A stretch of 64,000 nt of DNA from positions 461,990,072 through 462,054,071 of the forward strand of contig NC_081406.1 in NCBI RefSeq assembly GCF_030272615.1, written 5' to 3'. This DNA is from Cryptomeria japonica (Eukaryota; Streptophyta; Pinopsida; Cupressales; Cupressaceae). The notes under the pieces are model-generated. The model had not been told where the DNA came from, searched no databases, and saw nothing but the letters and a program-made list of their open reading frames with translations. The position numbers and the translations under genes are program-made. This document shows, piece after piece, positions 1 to 11,525 of this stretch; within the stretch, counting starts at the first letter, position 1; each line of letters starts with the position of its first letter.

Positions 1-453
1 TGTTTTAAAAAAAAGTACGACTAAGGAACTCTTCCTCTTTCCCAAAATAGATAGTGGTATCAAGATTGATTTCAAATTATTTTATATGACCTCTCATTTT
101 AATACCATTGCAGAGTTCCAAGAATTTGACAATTATCTCATTATCTTGAAATGTTTTTAAAGGCATGAGGTTTTGCTAGTCTCAATTAATAAATGACGCA
201 TATATAAGTTTTGTGGAAGAGATTGGTGATATATAAAAAATTGAAAGAGGCAAGATGGTCCATCCCATGGTATTTTCAATATTGTCAAAGGTTTCCTTTG
301 TATTCATAGAAGTTACATGGTGTACATTATTTTTCTAATTAAGTAGCATGTATCCTAATCAATGACGGTGAACATTGTATTGTACTTGAATCAATTCAAG
401 AATATCTTACTCATGTCAGCCTAATTTTTACAATTCATGTTTTCACATATATG
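1..453. other. AT-rich intergenic, no gene seen
   Basis: No reading frame, RNA gene or recognisable repeat boundary is visible on either strand. Confidence 0.6.
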
Positions 454-1661
454 TGTAGACGTCTAGAATTGCCTTAACGCCCATGAATGCCACTTTTACT
501 AATTTTTCCTCTTAACTAATTAAATAATTTAAAAAAAAATTAATTCATCCAGCTTTATTTTCCTATTCTAAATTTAAAAATTAAAATTCCCTCTCTTCTC
601 ATAATTAAATAATTTTTAATTATTTAATCATCTTATTTTATTGTAATATTAATTGGATATTTTTATTATTTAATTAACCCCCTCATCCCATTTAATTAAA
701 TAATCTATAATTAAATATCCCTTCCTATCAATTTCTCACAATTAAACAATTATTCCAAATTATTTAATTTACCGATTTATTTAATTGCCCATCCCTTTTC
801 AAAAATCAATTTCTTCCAAAATAGATAAAATATTTATTTTAATTATTTCTCCTACAACATATGTTTAAAATGGCTAATTATTCCCTCCCATTAATTACCA
901 CCAACTTCCACTTCAACTCATAATCACCTTTTTTTGATCAAGCCAATTAATCTACCTCACTCCCAATCAATTCAAATAATAGCTCAATCATCTATCCCAA
1001 TACATCAATCAAGCCAATTGGCTAATCAATCAGTCTGACTCACATGAGAAATCAACTCTCAATCAAATTGTCTCAACAATCCTCAACCATTGATAATTCC
1101 ATTGCTATTCTAATGTGAATTGTTGATCAATATCATGAAATCTATAAAAGAAAACCTAATTATCATTCATCAATAATCATAGTCTTCAAATTTTTTTGTT
1201 ATCATGTTGTAGGAAAAGATTGACGATTTTGAGAGCCATCACATACAACACAAAAAGAAGGAGAGCAATGGAAGTCTCTTTCATGAATTTGACATTGGGT
1301 TTACTTTGTTATTGATTTTTATTTTTTACTCTTACATTGATCGCGATTGAGAATTTAGTAGTTGATTTGAGTTTGTGGTTTCTCGTTTGATCTATTACAT
1401 GTTTCACATTTTATATTTGTTACATTTGATGAACCTGATGTGAAATCATGCATTAATTAAATCTATTTTGTGGGTTTTTAAATCTTACAAGTTGCAAGTT
1501 TTATGTACTACATTCATGGAATCTTCACTAGATTTTCTTTAATTGGTAATGCAATTGCAGGTTGCTATGCCACATTCACATAAAATAGTGATGTGTACAC
1601 AAAGGAAAGTGTCGCACACACATAAATTCACAATGGGGTGACCCCACAATACTTGGTTACA
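454..1661 (+). repeat. Candidate decayed LTR (gypsy-like)
   Basis: The block opens with TGTAGACGTCTAGAATTG, which resembles the start of the gypsy LTR at 19374. It then has the same style of AT-rich U3 built from AATTAAATAATT words (about 520-790). A TATA-like TCTATAAAAG lies near 1140. It ends near ..GGTTACA followed by TTTTTGGTAC, a position that could hold a degraded primer-binding site. No coding sequence follows. This is an inference from layout; homology to the 19374 LTR is weak by eye. Confidence 0.3.
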
Positions 1662-2309
1662 CTTTTTGGTACATCTTGATTTTTGTTGAAATCATACATT
1701 TTTTAAGAAAATATAGTGATTTAAGCTAGAAGAGGTCCCATTTGAAGTAATTAATTGAGGAGAGTTAGATCAAAGGCTCTTAGATCAAAATTTCTTGGAT
1801 AGAGTCTCTCTACTTCTAAATCATACCCGCAATGGAGTCTCCTTCACAACTATCAAAATGTTGATTAAAAACCACCTTTACATTAGGTTTTGGGGGTCAA
1901 ATGAATTCATTTAATAGTTTTGAGTTTTAAAGTATTTAGTCCTTATTACAAGCTTTCCTAATAGTATAATTTTTAATATATTTAATTTCATTAATATATT
2001 TTATGTTTTATTTCTTATGAATTTAGGTTTTTCATCGAAAATTAAGGACATGTTTCACACATGGAGAATTTGAAAAATAGAAAATAAAAATTGTACAAAA
2101 ATATATTTTCCCTAGGTATTGATATCCTCATTTCAACACAAAAAGAAGAATCTAATTCAAATGCATAAAAAAAGAGTTATGCATTACAAAATATGCATCT
2201 GTCCAGATTACAATTACTCTATCTTCAAAAATTAACTAAAAAAAATTATGTAACAAAAAATTATAAAAAAATGTCCATTCACTAGATACCAGTGTGACAA
2301 TTCCATATT
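1662..2309. other. Intergenic, nothing recognised
   Basis: AT-rich sequence with no supported gene or repeat. Confidence 0.5.
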
Positions 2310-2585
2310 TCAAAAGGCAAGTGGGAGCATTGGAGAAAGGTATTAACATCCATCACAAGACAAACTACATAGGATTAATTTTGTTGCATGTAGTTGAAAA
2401 TGCCCTTGCAGGTCCGTGTATATAAAAAATTGTAAGCGTAGAAAAGGAATATGAATTATTTGATAGATTGCCTCAAAGAAATAATTTCTCAACCCCTTGA
2501 TTGTAGGGATTAACAAAATGGATTTGTTTAAAAGGCTTTAGAAACTTGCAACCCAAATTAAATGGCAGGTGTGAAGTCAGAGTCT
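2310..2585 (+). pseudogene. PPR protein relic
   Basis: Conceptual translation with frame changes gives VGALEKGINIHHK (from about 2321), then VENALAG (about 2392-2412), EKEYELFDRLPQRN (about 2441-2482) and NGFV-stop-KALET (about 2518-2550), ending MAGVK. The order matches plant PLS-class pentatricopeptide repeats: GALE-G-IH, then a V-NAL-YAKCG block, ELFD-MPQRN, NGF-EALETF-QM, and AGVKP. PPR proteins bind organellar RNA in mitochondria or chloroplasts. This copy has several stops and frameshifts, so it is non-functional. The frames are short, but the motif order makes chance unlikely. Confidence 0.6.
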
Positions 2586-4369
2586 ATAATATAAAAAAAA
2601 TAGATAAAATGTCATTATAGGGGCATAACATCTTCAAACATGAGGCCAATGGGGATAAATATTAAAAGGGTCTAATATATTCTTAAAACTAAGTGTATGA
2701 TGAAGGTCTTGAAACCTAAACATGAATTAAGATTTGTCTCTTAATAATGAAGTTTTGATGTGTTCCTTAAAATTTTAATTTCTATGCATCAATGATTAAT
2801 ATCTTACCTTAGTCCTAAATTATGAAACAATATGTTCATATCCAAGTCAATTGTTTGACTTTTATGCATTACATACTATACACATTAATGTTCATGAGTG
2901 AATATTAAAATACTAGGAATTTCTTTGAAGATAAAATATAACTTAATTACATGTGAGCACTATAGATCCAAACTCAACAGAAGGTCTATATTATCTAGCT
3001 ATTAAACATAACATTGATAGCTTGTAAACCAAATAATATGAAATTTTATACAAGATTATAAAGATCATGCATTTTTAAATTCTCTACCAAATGACCACGT
3101 AACAATCTCTAGGGCCTATTAGTATTAGTCTCAAATCTTAATACCATTTTTGCATAGATGTGGCCAACAAATCTACTCTAGATCAAATTCTTATCAACTA
3201 TTGAATTTGTTTTATGCCTTGTATTTTTCATACATTAGAGAGTGTTGGCTATTATAAATAGTATGTTCTATACATTCTAATAAAATTACTTCTACATGAC
3301 CTTATCTATTGAATTAATTTGACTTTTGTTTACATATATAGAGACCTACAACATCTCTAATGGGGCCAAGCACAAGTTGATAGTTGAAACACCTTAAAAG
3401 TGAATAGCTATCATTCTCCACTCGTATAATAGCCTTTATTTGGTATTTATAAATCTACTATGATATCAATAGTGACACAAGAGTGACCATGTATGTCCAG
3501 TCTCCATTAATGAGTGGCTTTAAAACATAATGAGGCATCATGGTCAATTATTTCTTAGTTCTTCTTTCTACCATGAAATACCTAGGGTACTAATAAAAAT
3601 ATACCCTTCTTATTGTCTAATGTGCTTTAGCACAACACAGAAAGTATAAAAACTACTAAAATCAAAATTATAAGCAACTAATGATTACAACTATTGGATT
3701 TGACCATATAACTTCTTGAATATGGGGTACTACCCAGGAACATACCTTAATAGTGCCATCACTAGATTATGTATTCTCTTTTTATCATAGATAAATCTTC
3801 AAGGTGATCAACACCCTTGGTGTAAAAATAGGGATATTATTAAACATGCATTCATAAAATTAAACCCAAAAATTTAAATGAAAAAAAAAATCGAACCCAA
3901 ATTAGATCATACTTTCATTATTCAGATAAGAAATTTCCATAGACAATAACTTTTATCATTCAGGGTAAGATATTTCAATAGACAATTACTTGTTTTGTCA
4001 AAGTAGGAATATTGTTGACCTTTACAATAAATGTGTGGTTTTGTATTCACAATTATACTAAGTTCATTCATAAGTTCATTCAACATTATAATTGTGGGAT
4101 ATTACTATACAGGTTATCTTGTTTTATATATGTGTAGAGTGATATTTATATGTGTAGAGTGATATTTATATAGTTTTATAGTATTTTATTTCAATGCTTT
4201 GTTTGTATCATTTTAGCATATGATTTGATTATTTTGATGTATTTATTAATTTAAAATTTAGTTGATTAAAATAGTATATTTTATTTTCTTGTTTAGAATC
4301 ATGTTATTTCTTACTTGAATAGCTTATTCATCGTCAATAAAATTATACAAAGGATTTCTACAGATAATC
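2586..4369. other. Intergenic, nothing recognised
   Basis: AT-rich sequence without open frames. A phrase near 2612-2660 (ATAGGGGCATAACATC) recurs near 6155, so part of it is probably an old interspersed repeat. A 22-bp unit containing GTGTAGAGTGATATTTATAT is repeated twice near 4130-4170. Confidence 0.5.
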
Positions 4370-4597
4370 TTCATTATTTTGGACAAGTTCCCTTTGTGAT
4401 CTTGTATCTCCATTTTGTATCGCATTCTTAATTTTTTCTGATCCTTGAGGGATCTGGGCTAGACCGAAGGTTTTCTTCCCTCCATTCTTTCCTACTGGTG
4501 CCCACATTGAATGGAGGTGTAGATGTAATTCTATCTATTTTTTAAAAATTAATAAAATTATTTGGCCTCGACCTTTTATCGATCAAAAAAAAAAAAT
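4370..4597 (+). mobile_element. LINE 3' tail with poly(A)
   Basis: A non-coding stretch with the look of a plant L1 3' UTR (GGGATCTGGGCTAGACC..., then AATTAATAAAATTATTTGGCC) ends in an A-run at 4585-4596. This is what a strongly 5'-truncated LINE copy leaves. No coding part remains and I did not identify target-site duplications. Confidence 0.4.
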
Positions 4598-6466
4598 ACA
4601 AATTTTCATATTTCAAATCTAATAATTCTCAGATCCAACCATTACTCACTTATATGAATGCCAAATTTTAATTTCATATATCGAGTGTGTACATATTTTA
4701 AAATTTCATCCTAAGACATTTTCACATTATTCAAGAATGTTTTGATAGAACATTGAAAAAATTCTTCTCTTTATTTGCATATGCATGTCATTCAATCACA
4801 TCATAAATCAATCTAAAGTTAACTTTGTTCTATCAATTATCATCCATTATCAAGCTAACACTTAAAGGTACATTCTAGTACAAAACTTCAATTGGCTTAC
4901 ATTTGCAATATTAGGCACTTGATATAGTGATGTTCATTTTCCTATTGGTGTAAGGGCATGCTTTTGGAAAGTAAAATTCTACAATTTATGAAGTTTCGTA
5001 AGTAAGCTTTAGATTGTGTGTGGAAGAGGTAAGATCATGCAATGGCATAAATAGTGCCATGAGTTCTTCATGATTGATAAAACCACATTGTTTGCACATA
5101 ATAGCAAAAAGATAGAGCACAAATGATTATAGTCAATGTAATGTCCACATGATAGTTGTGCATGAGTGATAGATGACAATCAAACAAGATCAATAATTAA
5201 TTTTGGATGTCATTAGATGATCTAACCAATATTAACTATAACATTTTTAAGATTAGCAATGTATGTTGTGTCTTTAGGGCATTAGAGAAAGTTTATAACT
5301 TTTAATGTTGGAGCTTACTACATTGGTAATAAAATTCGGGTTTTAGCCACTAAATTATTTTATAATACCTTTTTGAGCCTAAGAAACTATGCAATATCTC
5401 ATTATAAAATTTAATAAGTATTAATTTTGTGTATATAGTCAAGGTCTTGTCATTGTCCTTACAATAGGAGTTGAACCTAAATATTCATATAGTCAAGATT
5501 GGATATGTATATATTTTATCTGAAAAAGTATATTCATTGTTATTTGAGTTATTGAAAAGAATTGTTCTGATACCATCTCCTTGTTGAACACACCACAGGA
5601 TTGAGAGGGGAGGGGGGGAAGGGTAGAAGTTGGGGGGGGGGGGGGATATTAGTCTGGACCTAAAAATTTACATAATTTCTAATCTTAAATTAAAGTTCAA
5701 GTCACAACTATAAAAAATTACTGCAATAAGAAATCATGAGAGCACAAAGCACAACAAACACATGAGCACAAGATCTAAAACAATCCTTGGACTAATTTTT
5801 TGGCACATCACTTGGAGGGAAATTTCCAAACAATCGTTATAGGTTGCAAGTTAATGCAATTTGGCAATTTTATGTAATAATGGCTACCATAAGAATAATT
5901 GGGAGAATAAAAATGGGGGTCATCTAATGGTGCTTGAGGGCCTTGAGACATTTCATGGGCTTGATTAGGAGTTGCATGAACTATATCATCAAGTGAAGAT
6001 TATATGACTAATTCATGTGATATGATAATGAATACAAATATGCAAGCCATTAGATCAAAGCAAGATCAATGGCCACCATTCTCTTTGCTAAATTTATATT
6101 ATAAAATTATAGAAAATAACAAAAAGGAACTTATATAAGATAAATATCATCATAGGGGCATAACATCCTAAGAAGAGTGCATGTCCTAGGGGGATAGAGG
6201 CAAAATGATAATGAAAATGTTGAATTGACAAATGTTACCCCAAATATGAAACCCTTGGCATGAAATATCACACAAGCCTTGTTGTAGATTGGGTGAATTC
6301 ACACAACATGTTAGTGCATGATTTCATTAGGGAGAAACACATTGTAGTCGAACATGATTTTTGTAACAAAGTTGTATGCTTGTATGCTTTTCTCCTTGAA
6401 TGCATACTTGAACTTGAATTGCTTGGTTATGCTTGGTTGAACCTGGTTTTAGAGAATTAGAGTTTG

Positions 6467-6470
<4 letters not shown>
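4598..6470. other. Intergenic, nothing recognised
   Basis: No gene is supported. A 66-codon open frame at 6260-6460 has no recognisable features. The stretch holds a G-run cluster (annotated separately) and the second copy of the ATAGGGGCATAACATC phrase near 6155. Confidence 0.5.
5603..5645 (+). repeat. G-run cluster (G-quadruplex capable)
   Basis: Four or more runs of 3 to 15 consecutive G on the plus strand occur within about 43 bases, separated by short A/T/GAA spacers. This meets the usual sequence rule for an intramolecular G-quadruplex. Not associated with any gene seen here. Confidence 0.6.

Positions 6471-6515
<45 letters not shown>
6471..6515 (+). repeat. (GA)n microsatellite
   Basis: About 22 uninterrupted GA units. 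It sits exactly where the minus-strand copia RNase H reading frame stops being recognisable. Both sides carry GAGTTTGAAAT and GGTTTTAGA, suggesting slippage or recombination at the breakpoint. Confidence 0.95.
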
Positions 6516-6519
<4 letters not shown>

Positions 6520-6529
6520 AAATTGGTTT

Positions 6530-7860
6530 TAGATACTTCAATTCAATGTGCTTGGTTCATGCATGCAAGACAGGGTTCTTTGAAATATTTATGACACTAG
6601 TATTGTCACATAAGATCTTTATAGGTTTTCTAAACTTCATCTTGAAACCTTCCAAAATGTATTTCATCTAGATAGCCTGGGTACAATTCATATAAGCTGT
6701 AACATACTCAGCTTCAACAATAGATTGTGAAATACAACTCTTCTTTTTTACTATTCCATGAAACGAGTCTTCCTCCAAGAAAGATTGCTCCACCGATTGT
6801 GCTTTTCTAGTCATCAACATTACTTGCCCAGTCTGCATTTGTGTACACCTTCAAATCAAAGTTTCCTCCATATGGATAGCATAATTCATAGTCAACAATA
6901 CCTTTCAAATATCTGAAAATCCTCTTAGTTGCTATCAAATGTGTTTCCTTCAGATTCTTCTGAGATCTTGCAACTAGACCAACTACATGAGCTATATCTG
7001 TTATCTTGTGAACAACATAGTGCAATTTTCCAATCATTGTCCTGTGCTCTTTCTCATCAATAGATGTGGCCTCATCTTCCTTAGACAATTTACAACCTGT
7101 AACCATTGGTGTCCCAATTGGTTTATAGTCACTCATACCAAATGTCTTTAGTACCTCTTTCACATACTTATACAGTGTGATGAAAATACCACTCTTCATT
7201 TGTTGTATTTGCAAACCTATGAATTTTTTTTATCTCCCACTAGAGATATTTCAAACTCACTTTTCATTTCATTTGCAAAGTTATTACTCATTTCATCATT
7301 TCTTCCAAATATGATATCATCTACAAACACTTCACTAACCAATATTTTATCTCCTTCAGATTTAAGATATATTTTGCTATCTTCACTGGTTCTCTGAAAT
7401 CCTATCTTCATTAGGTGTGAATGAAGCCTTTCATACCATGTTCTTGGTGCTATTTTCAATCCATATAGTGCCCTGTGCAAATTAAATACCATGTCCCTCT
7501 TGTTTGTTAAAGAATAACCATCTAGCTACTCAATGTATACTTCCTCTTCTAGTATTCCATTCAAAAATGTTGACTTTACATCCATCTAGTATACTTTGAA
7601 TCCTTTATGAGCTACAAAAGCCAGTAAAGTTTTGACACCTTCCAGTCTAGCCACTAGTACAAAAGTCTTACCATAATCTTCTCCTTCTTCTTGTGCATAA
7701 CCTTTGCAAAACAATCTAGCTTTGTTGCGACCTACAACACCATCTTCATTGAACATGTTCATGAAAACCCACTTAGTACCTATTAAATTTTTATTTACCG
7801 ACCGAGGTACTAGAGTCCATGTGTTGTTCTTCTCAATTTGTTCAAGCTCCTTCTCCATAG
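6530..7860 (-). pseudogene. copia RT-RNase H relic
   Basis: Pieces of one Ty1/copia reverse transcriptase-RNase H read on the minus strand. The RT start is at 7586-7858 (NLIGTKWVF and an ARLEGVKTLLAF segment). Palm and fingers are at 7217-7492 (ALYGLK, APRTWYERLHS, FVDDIIFG, where FVDD is the catalytic box). Connection and RNase H start at 6807-7214 ([23 protein letters not shown]). Further RNase H (AEYV, CDNTS-INISKNP) is recognisable to about 6530. Frames shift at least twice and stops separate the pieces. The C-terminal HIRY/HYLRE region is lost at the GA microsatellite. Not functional. Confidence 0.85.
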
Positions 7861-9260
7861 CTTTAACCCAATGATCATCACCAAATGCTTCCTTAGCAGT
7901 TTAGGCTCAATAGTGGACATCATGCAGGAATTTTCTTCGATTCTTCTTCTAGTTTGCACTCCAATATCCTTATCTCCAATAATTTATTCAGGATTGTTAT
8001 TGAGTCTCACATACCTCGAAATAAGATGATCATCATCTTCGGGTTCATCTTCATTATCATCATCTTCTTCTAAGTCTACTTGTTCTAGTTAAACTAGTAC
8101 ATCAATATTTGCTTTACCAGTTTAAAGTTTCACAGGTTCTGGTTCCAAAAACAAAATGAAAGGGTCTTCATCCTTTTTCTCTACATTGGTTTCTCCTGAG
8201 ACTTCAGGATACTCATCCACTAGAACATCAACACTCTCAATGATTCTTTGTGTCCAGTTGTTAAAACACTTGTAGGCCTTACTCTTGGTGGAATAAACAA
8301 GAAATATACCTTCATCACTTTTAGCCTCAAACTTGCTAATATAGTCACCTCTCTTAATAAAAAATTTGCTACCAAATATCTAAAAATAATCAACATTAGG
8401 TGATCTACCATACCAATATTCATAAGGAGTCTTGTCCTTACCTCTTTTTACCAAAATCTTGTTCATAGTGTAGACAGTTGTGCTGATAGCTTCTCTCTAA
8501 AAAATTTTCGCTACACCTCCTTGTATCAACATCGTCCTAGCAGCTTGAACAAATGACTGGTTGTTTCTCTCTACAATAACATTCTATTGTGGTGTCCTCA
8601 GTATAGAAAGCTGTCGTTTGATACCATTCTCTTCACAATATCTAGTGAATTCCTAAGAAGTGAATTCTCCGCCTTGAGTTGTCCTCAGACACTTTATCTT
8701 CTTTCCACTCTCCTTTTTAGCTAAGGCCCTGAATGAATTGAATTTACCAAATGCCTCTATTTTATCCTTCAAGAATGTGATCCACATCATCCTTGAGCAA
8801 TCACCAGTGAAGATCATAAAATATCTATCACCTTGAATACTTTTAGTCGTTATTGGTCCACATAGGGCTATATGAACCAAATCTAACAGTTTCTCTATGG
8901 AAAAAGACTTGCTCTTGAAAGTTGAGGATGTCATCTTTACTAACTAACATTCCTTAGATAGAGCATTACCCGGTTTGTCCAATTGAGGCAAACCTCTCAT
9001 TGACTTTGACTTACTCACTTTAACAATGTTATAAAAATTCAAATGACAAAATCTCCTATGCCAAAGCCAACATTCATCTATTTTAGCAATTAAATATTTG
9101 CTAACTTTAGGATTCAGGTGAAATAGGTTACCTTTATTTTTCTTGCCGGTTGCAATCAGTTCACCTTTGCTATCATAGATTTTGCACATACCATTTTTAA
9201 ACTCCAATGGATATCCTCTGCCATTGGGTTGGGCAACATTGAACAAATTGTGCTTTAGAC
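7861..9260 (-). pseudogene. copia integrase relic
   Basis: Reads from the zinc-binding domain (8944-9246: WLWHRRFCHLNFYNI, with distal cysteine in LSKEC) into the DDE core (8653-8934: LDLVHIALCGP, then TTQGGEFTS). After further broken segments comes GIKRQLSILRTPQ near 8600 and the C-terminal linker (PYEYWYG, GSKFF, around 8300-8420). The first catalytic Asp expected in D-L-CGP reads as Ala, and the second (usually SD-GGEF) reads as Thr-Gln, so the active site is destroyed. An acidic linker to RT follows (7861-8210). Confidence 0.8.
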
Positions 9261-9655
9261 CTTCAACCTAATAGACATCATTTGCACTGCTCTTTCCATT
9301 AATAGAAATAGTTCCCTTACCTTTAATCATGCAGGGTGAGTCATTACCAAATCTTACAACTCCACCATCAAATTCCTTCAAAGAAAGAAATTTACTCCGA
9401 TCACTGGTCATATGATGTGAACAACCACTATCAATGATCCAATCATCAAAATTATCCATGCATGAAAATAAAGATTTCTGATCAAATAATTCTTTAATGC
9501 CTACAAACACAATGTCTTCATTAGCATCACCATCAGATTCCTCATCAGTGATACCACCATCAACTACAATAAGATAATCTCTTTGTCCTTTTCCCTTGTA
9601 CTTCTTGAACTTGTCTCGCTTGTGCTAATTATCACCATTGGGACAATTAGCATCT
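9261..9655 (-). pseudogene. copia protease relic and gag C-terminus
   Basis: The frame 9268-9510 contains WIIDSGCSHHMTSD, the D-S-G active-site motif of Ty1/copia aspartic proteases, followed by GGVVRFGND and KGKGTI. These are the standard residues between the active site and integrase. Upstream (9520-9655) is a basic KFKKYKGKGQRDY stretch plus an acidic DEESDGDAN segment linking gag to protease. The reading is cut at 9655 by insertion of the 9656-14754 element; its continuation is at 14755. Confidence 0.8.
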
Positions 9656-10801
9656 TGATGAATACTAAGAGGGCGTGGTGAATTAGTATGCCAAAAATCT
9701 CTGCACTAAAAAACTTAAATAGTCTGAAGACAAACCAGTAAAACAGTTTAACAGACAGACCGATTATCACACATGCAAACCAAAATGCAAGTAAAGCATT
9801 CACCCACAAAAGCAATACAACCATAACACATGATATTTGACGTGGAAACCCAAATGGGAAAAACCACGTTGAGATGGAACTCACAAGTCACTATCTGCAG
9901 AATAGAAACCAGACCGGTTAAGGTCTTACAATGTTCTTCACTAGAATAGATCCTTTTAGGAATCTCAATCTCTATTAGGAGATAAGTCTGATTAAAGACT
10001 ACCTTGTTAGACAATTTTAGATTCACAGAAGTGAACCACCTTGTTAGAGCATTTTACAAAGGCTTTTGGGCCTACCCGGTTAAGGGCTACAAACTTGTCA
10101 AAGATGTGAGTAATCAACAAGTGTTTGATCTATCTAATAGCACAGACTGCTTGGTTAGATCTAGTATAGTTTACTGCTAATGCATTCCAGCATTACTTCA
10201 GTCTTCTCTATCTCTCTGTCTTAGTTATAAATTGATCTTCTGAGATAAGATCGCTCTTTCAACAACTCAACAATCACCTTAAACCCTAGCACAACATAGA
10301 CCCTTTTAGCAATAGCCTAAAACCCTAGACATGATGTCCTTTTAAAGGAATCTGATTTCATGTCAGTCCAATAGGATTACATTACAATTTCCTAGGTTTA
10401 ATGAATCTAGACATACTCAGTAACACGACACAAAAAGCACCGTCAATCAATCGGTGGATTGGTAACTCATAACAAAATGCCGATTGGTAACTAATCACAG
10501 AGTATTACCGGTTCATACAAAATACCGGTTGTCGGTTTGACAAAAATGAAGACTGGTAAGAATGTGTTATGCCACTTTTCTTCCTCTTACCGCTTGAGAT
10601 CTACGAGCTGCTTGGGGTCGACATGCCGCTTCAGACCGGGAAACACATTTTGCAAAATCACCAATAGTCTAAAGACTAGAATACAAAATACCGGTTGGAA
10701 AAAATACTGGTTGAGCTCTAGCTCATACATATAAAGGAGATCTCAATAAAAGTGTGTGTCCATCAATGACAATCACAACATAAACATCAAAAATGCCAAC
10801 A
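9656..10801 (-). repeat. LTR (3' LTR of 9656-14754 element)
   Basis: Full-length 1146-bp LTR bounded by TG...CA. Its right 266 bp match 14489-14754 closely, with one clear frame-sized homologous stretch (10537-10734 against 14490-14687). It contains the phrase GGAAACCCAAATGGGAAAAACC near 9842, shared with other copia LTRs in the window, and many CCGGT words. Adjacent on its right is the polypurine tract. Confidence 0.9.
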
Positions 10802-10813
10802 ATCTCCCCCTTT
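10802..10813 (-). promoter_or_regulatory. Polypurine tract
   Basis: Reads AAAGGGGGAGAT on the minus strand, immediately 5' of the LTR start TGTTGGCATT. The purine run is flanked by AATGCCAA and TTGGCATT, which could pair. Confidence 0.85.
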
Positions 10814-11525
10814 GGCATTAATGGCAACACTTAGGAAAATAAAATTTTGACATCTAAGTGTTTTACAACAAAAACATGGCTTTAAGAAAATTGCTCCCCC
10901 TAGGCATATACACTATCCCTTAATCAATACAATGTATAGCAATTTTGCATATAGAACATAAACATTGAGATATCAGAGCATATAGCATATATAAAAACAT
11001 ATATCAAAATTTTAAAACCAGATACTTCTCCCTATTTGTCTCCAAAATACATAGAGTACTTCTCCCCCTTTGCCAACAATGACAAAGTACCACTGAACAA
11101 GCTTGTTTCCATTTGATATTGAAATAATAAAAGTTTATGACAACAATGAATAATACTTGTCAAAAACTGATTTATAGTCCTGCAAAAATTCTCATTGATA
11201 GAGACCAGGACTCAAGTAGGGAGGTTGCAACTTCTTTCTCTATTTGCATCTGGGATACCTATTCCTCCATGGCATCAATTGTGCTCAGCTCCTGCGTAAC
11301 TATCAAGGCATCTAGGTTCAGAAAACACTTCTCAAGAATTTGTAGATGTGGAAGTAAAACCAGTTATAGCTCCTGCAAATCTCTAGATCGTGTACTGATC
11401 TCTTGCTCCATTTTGGCTGAATGGATCTGGAACCGGTGAATGGTTTGCCCATAAGTTGCAAAGGAATCATAGGGTGGCTTAAATGTGCTCAGGTAGGACT
11501 GTAAGTCCATTTGAAGTTTTTGCTT

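Noticed and set aside
6260-6460. 66-codon plus-strand frame next to the GA microsatellite
   Set aside because: Short, no motif, no neighbours supporting it.
10537-10734. 65-codon frame repeated at 14490-14687
   Set aside because: The repeat is explained by the two LTR copies, not by a conserved protein.
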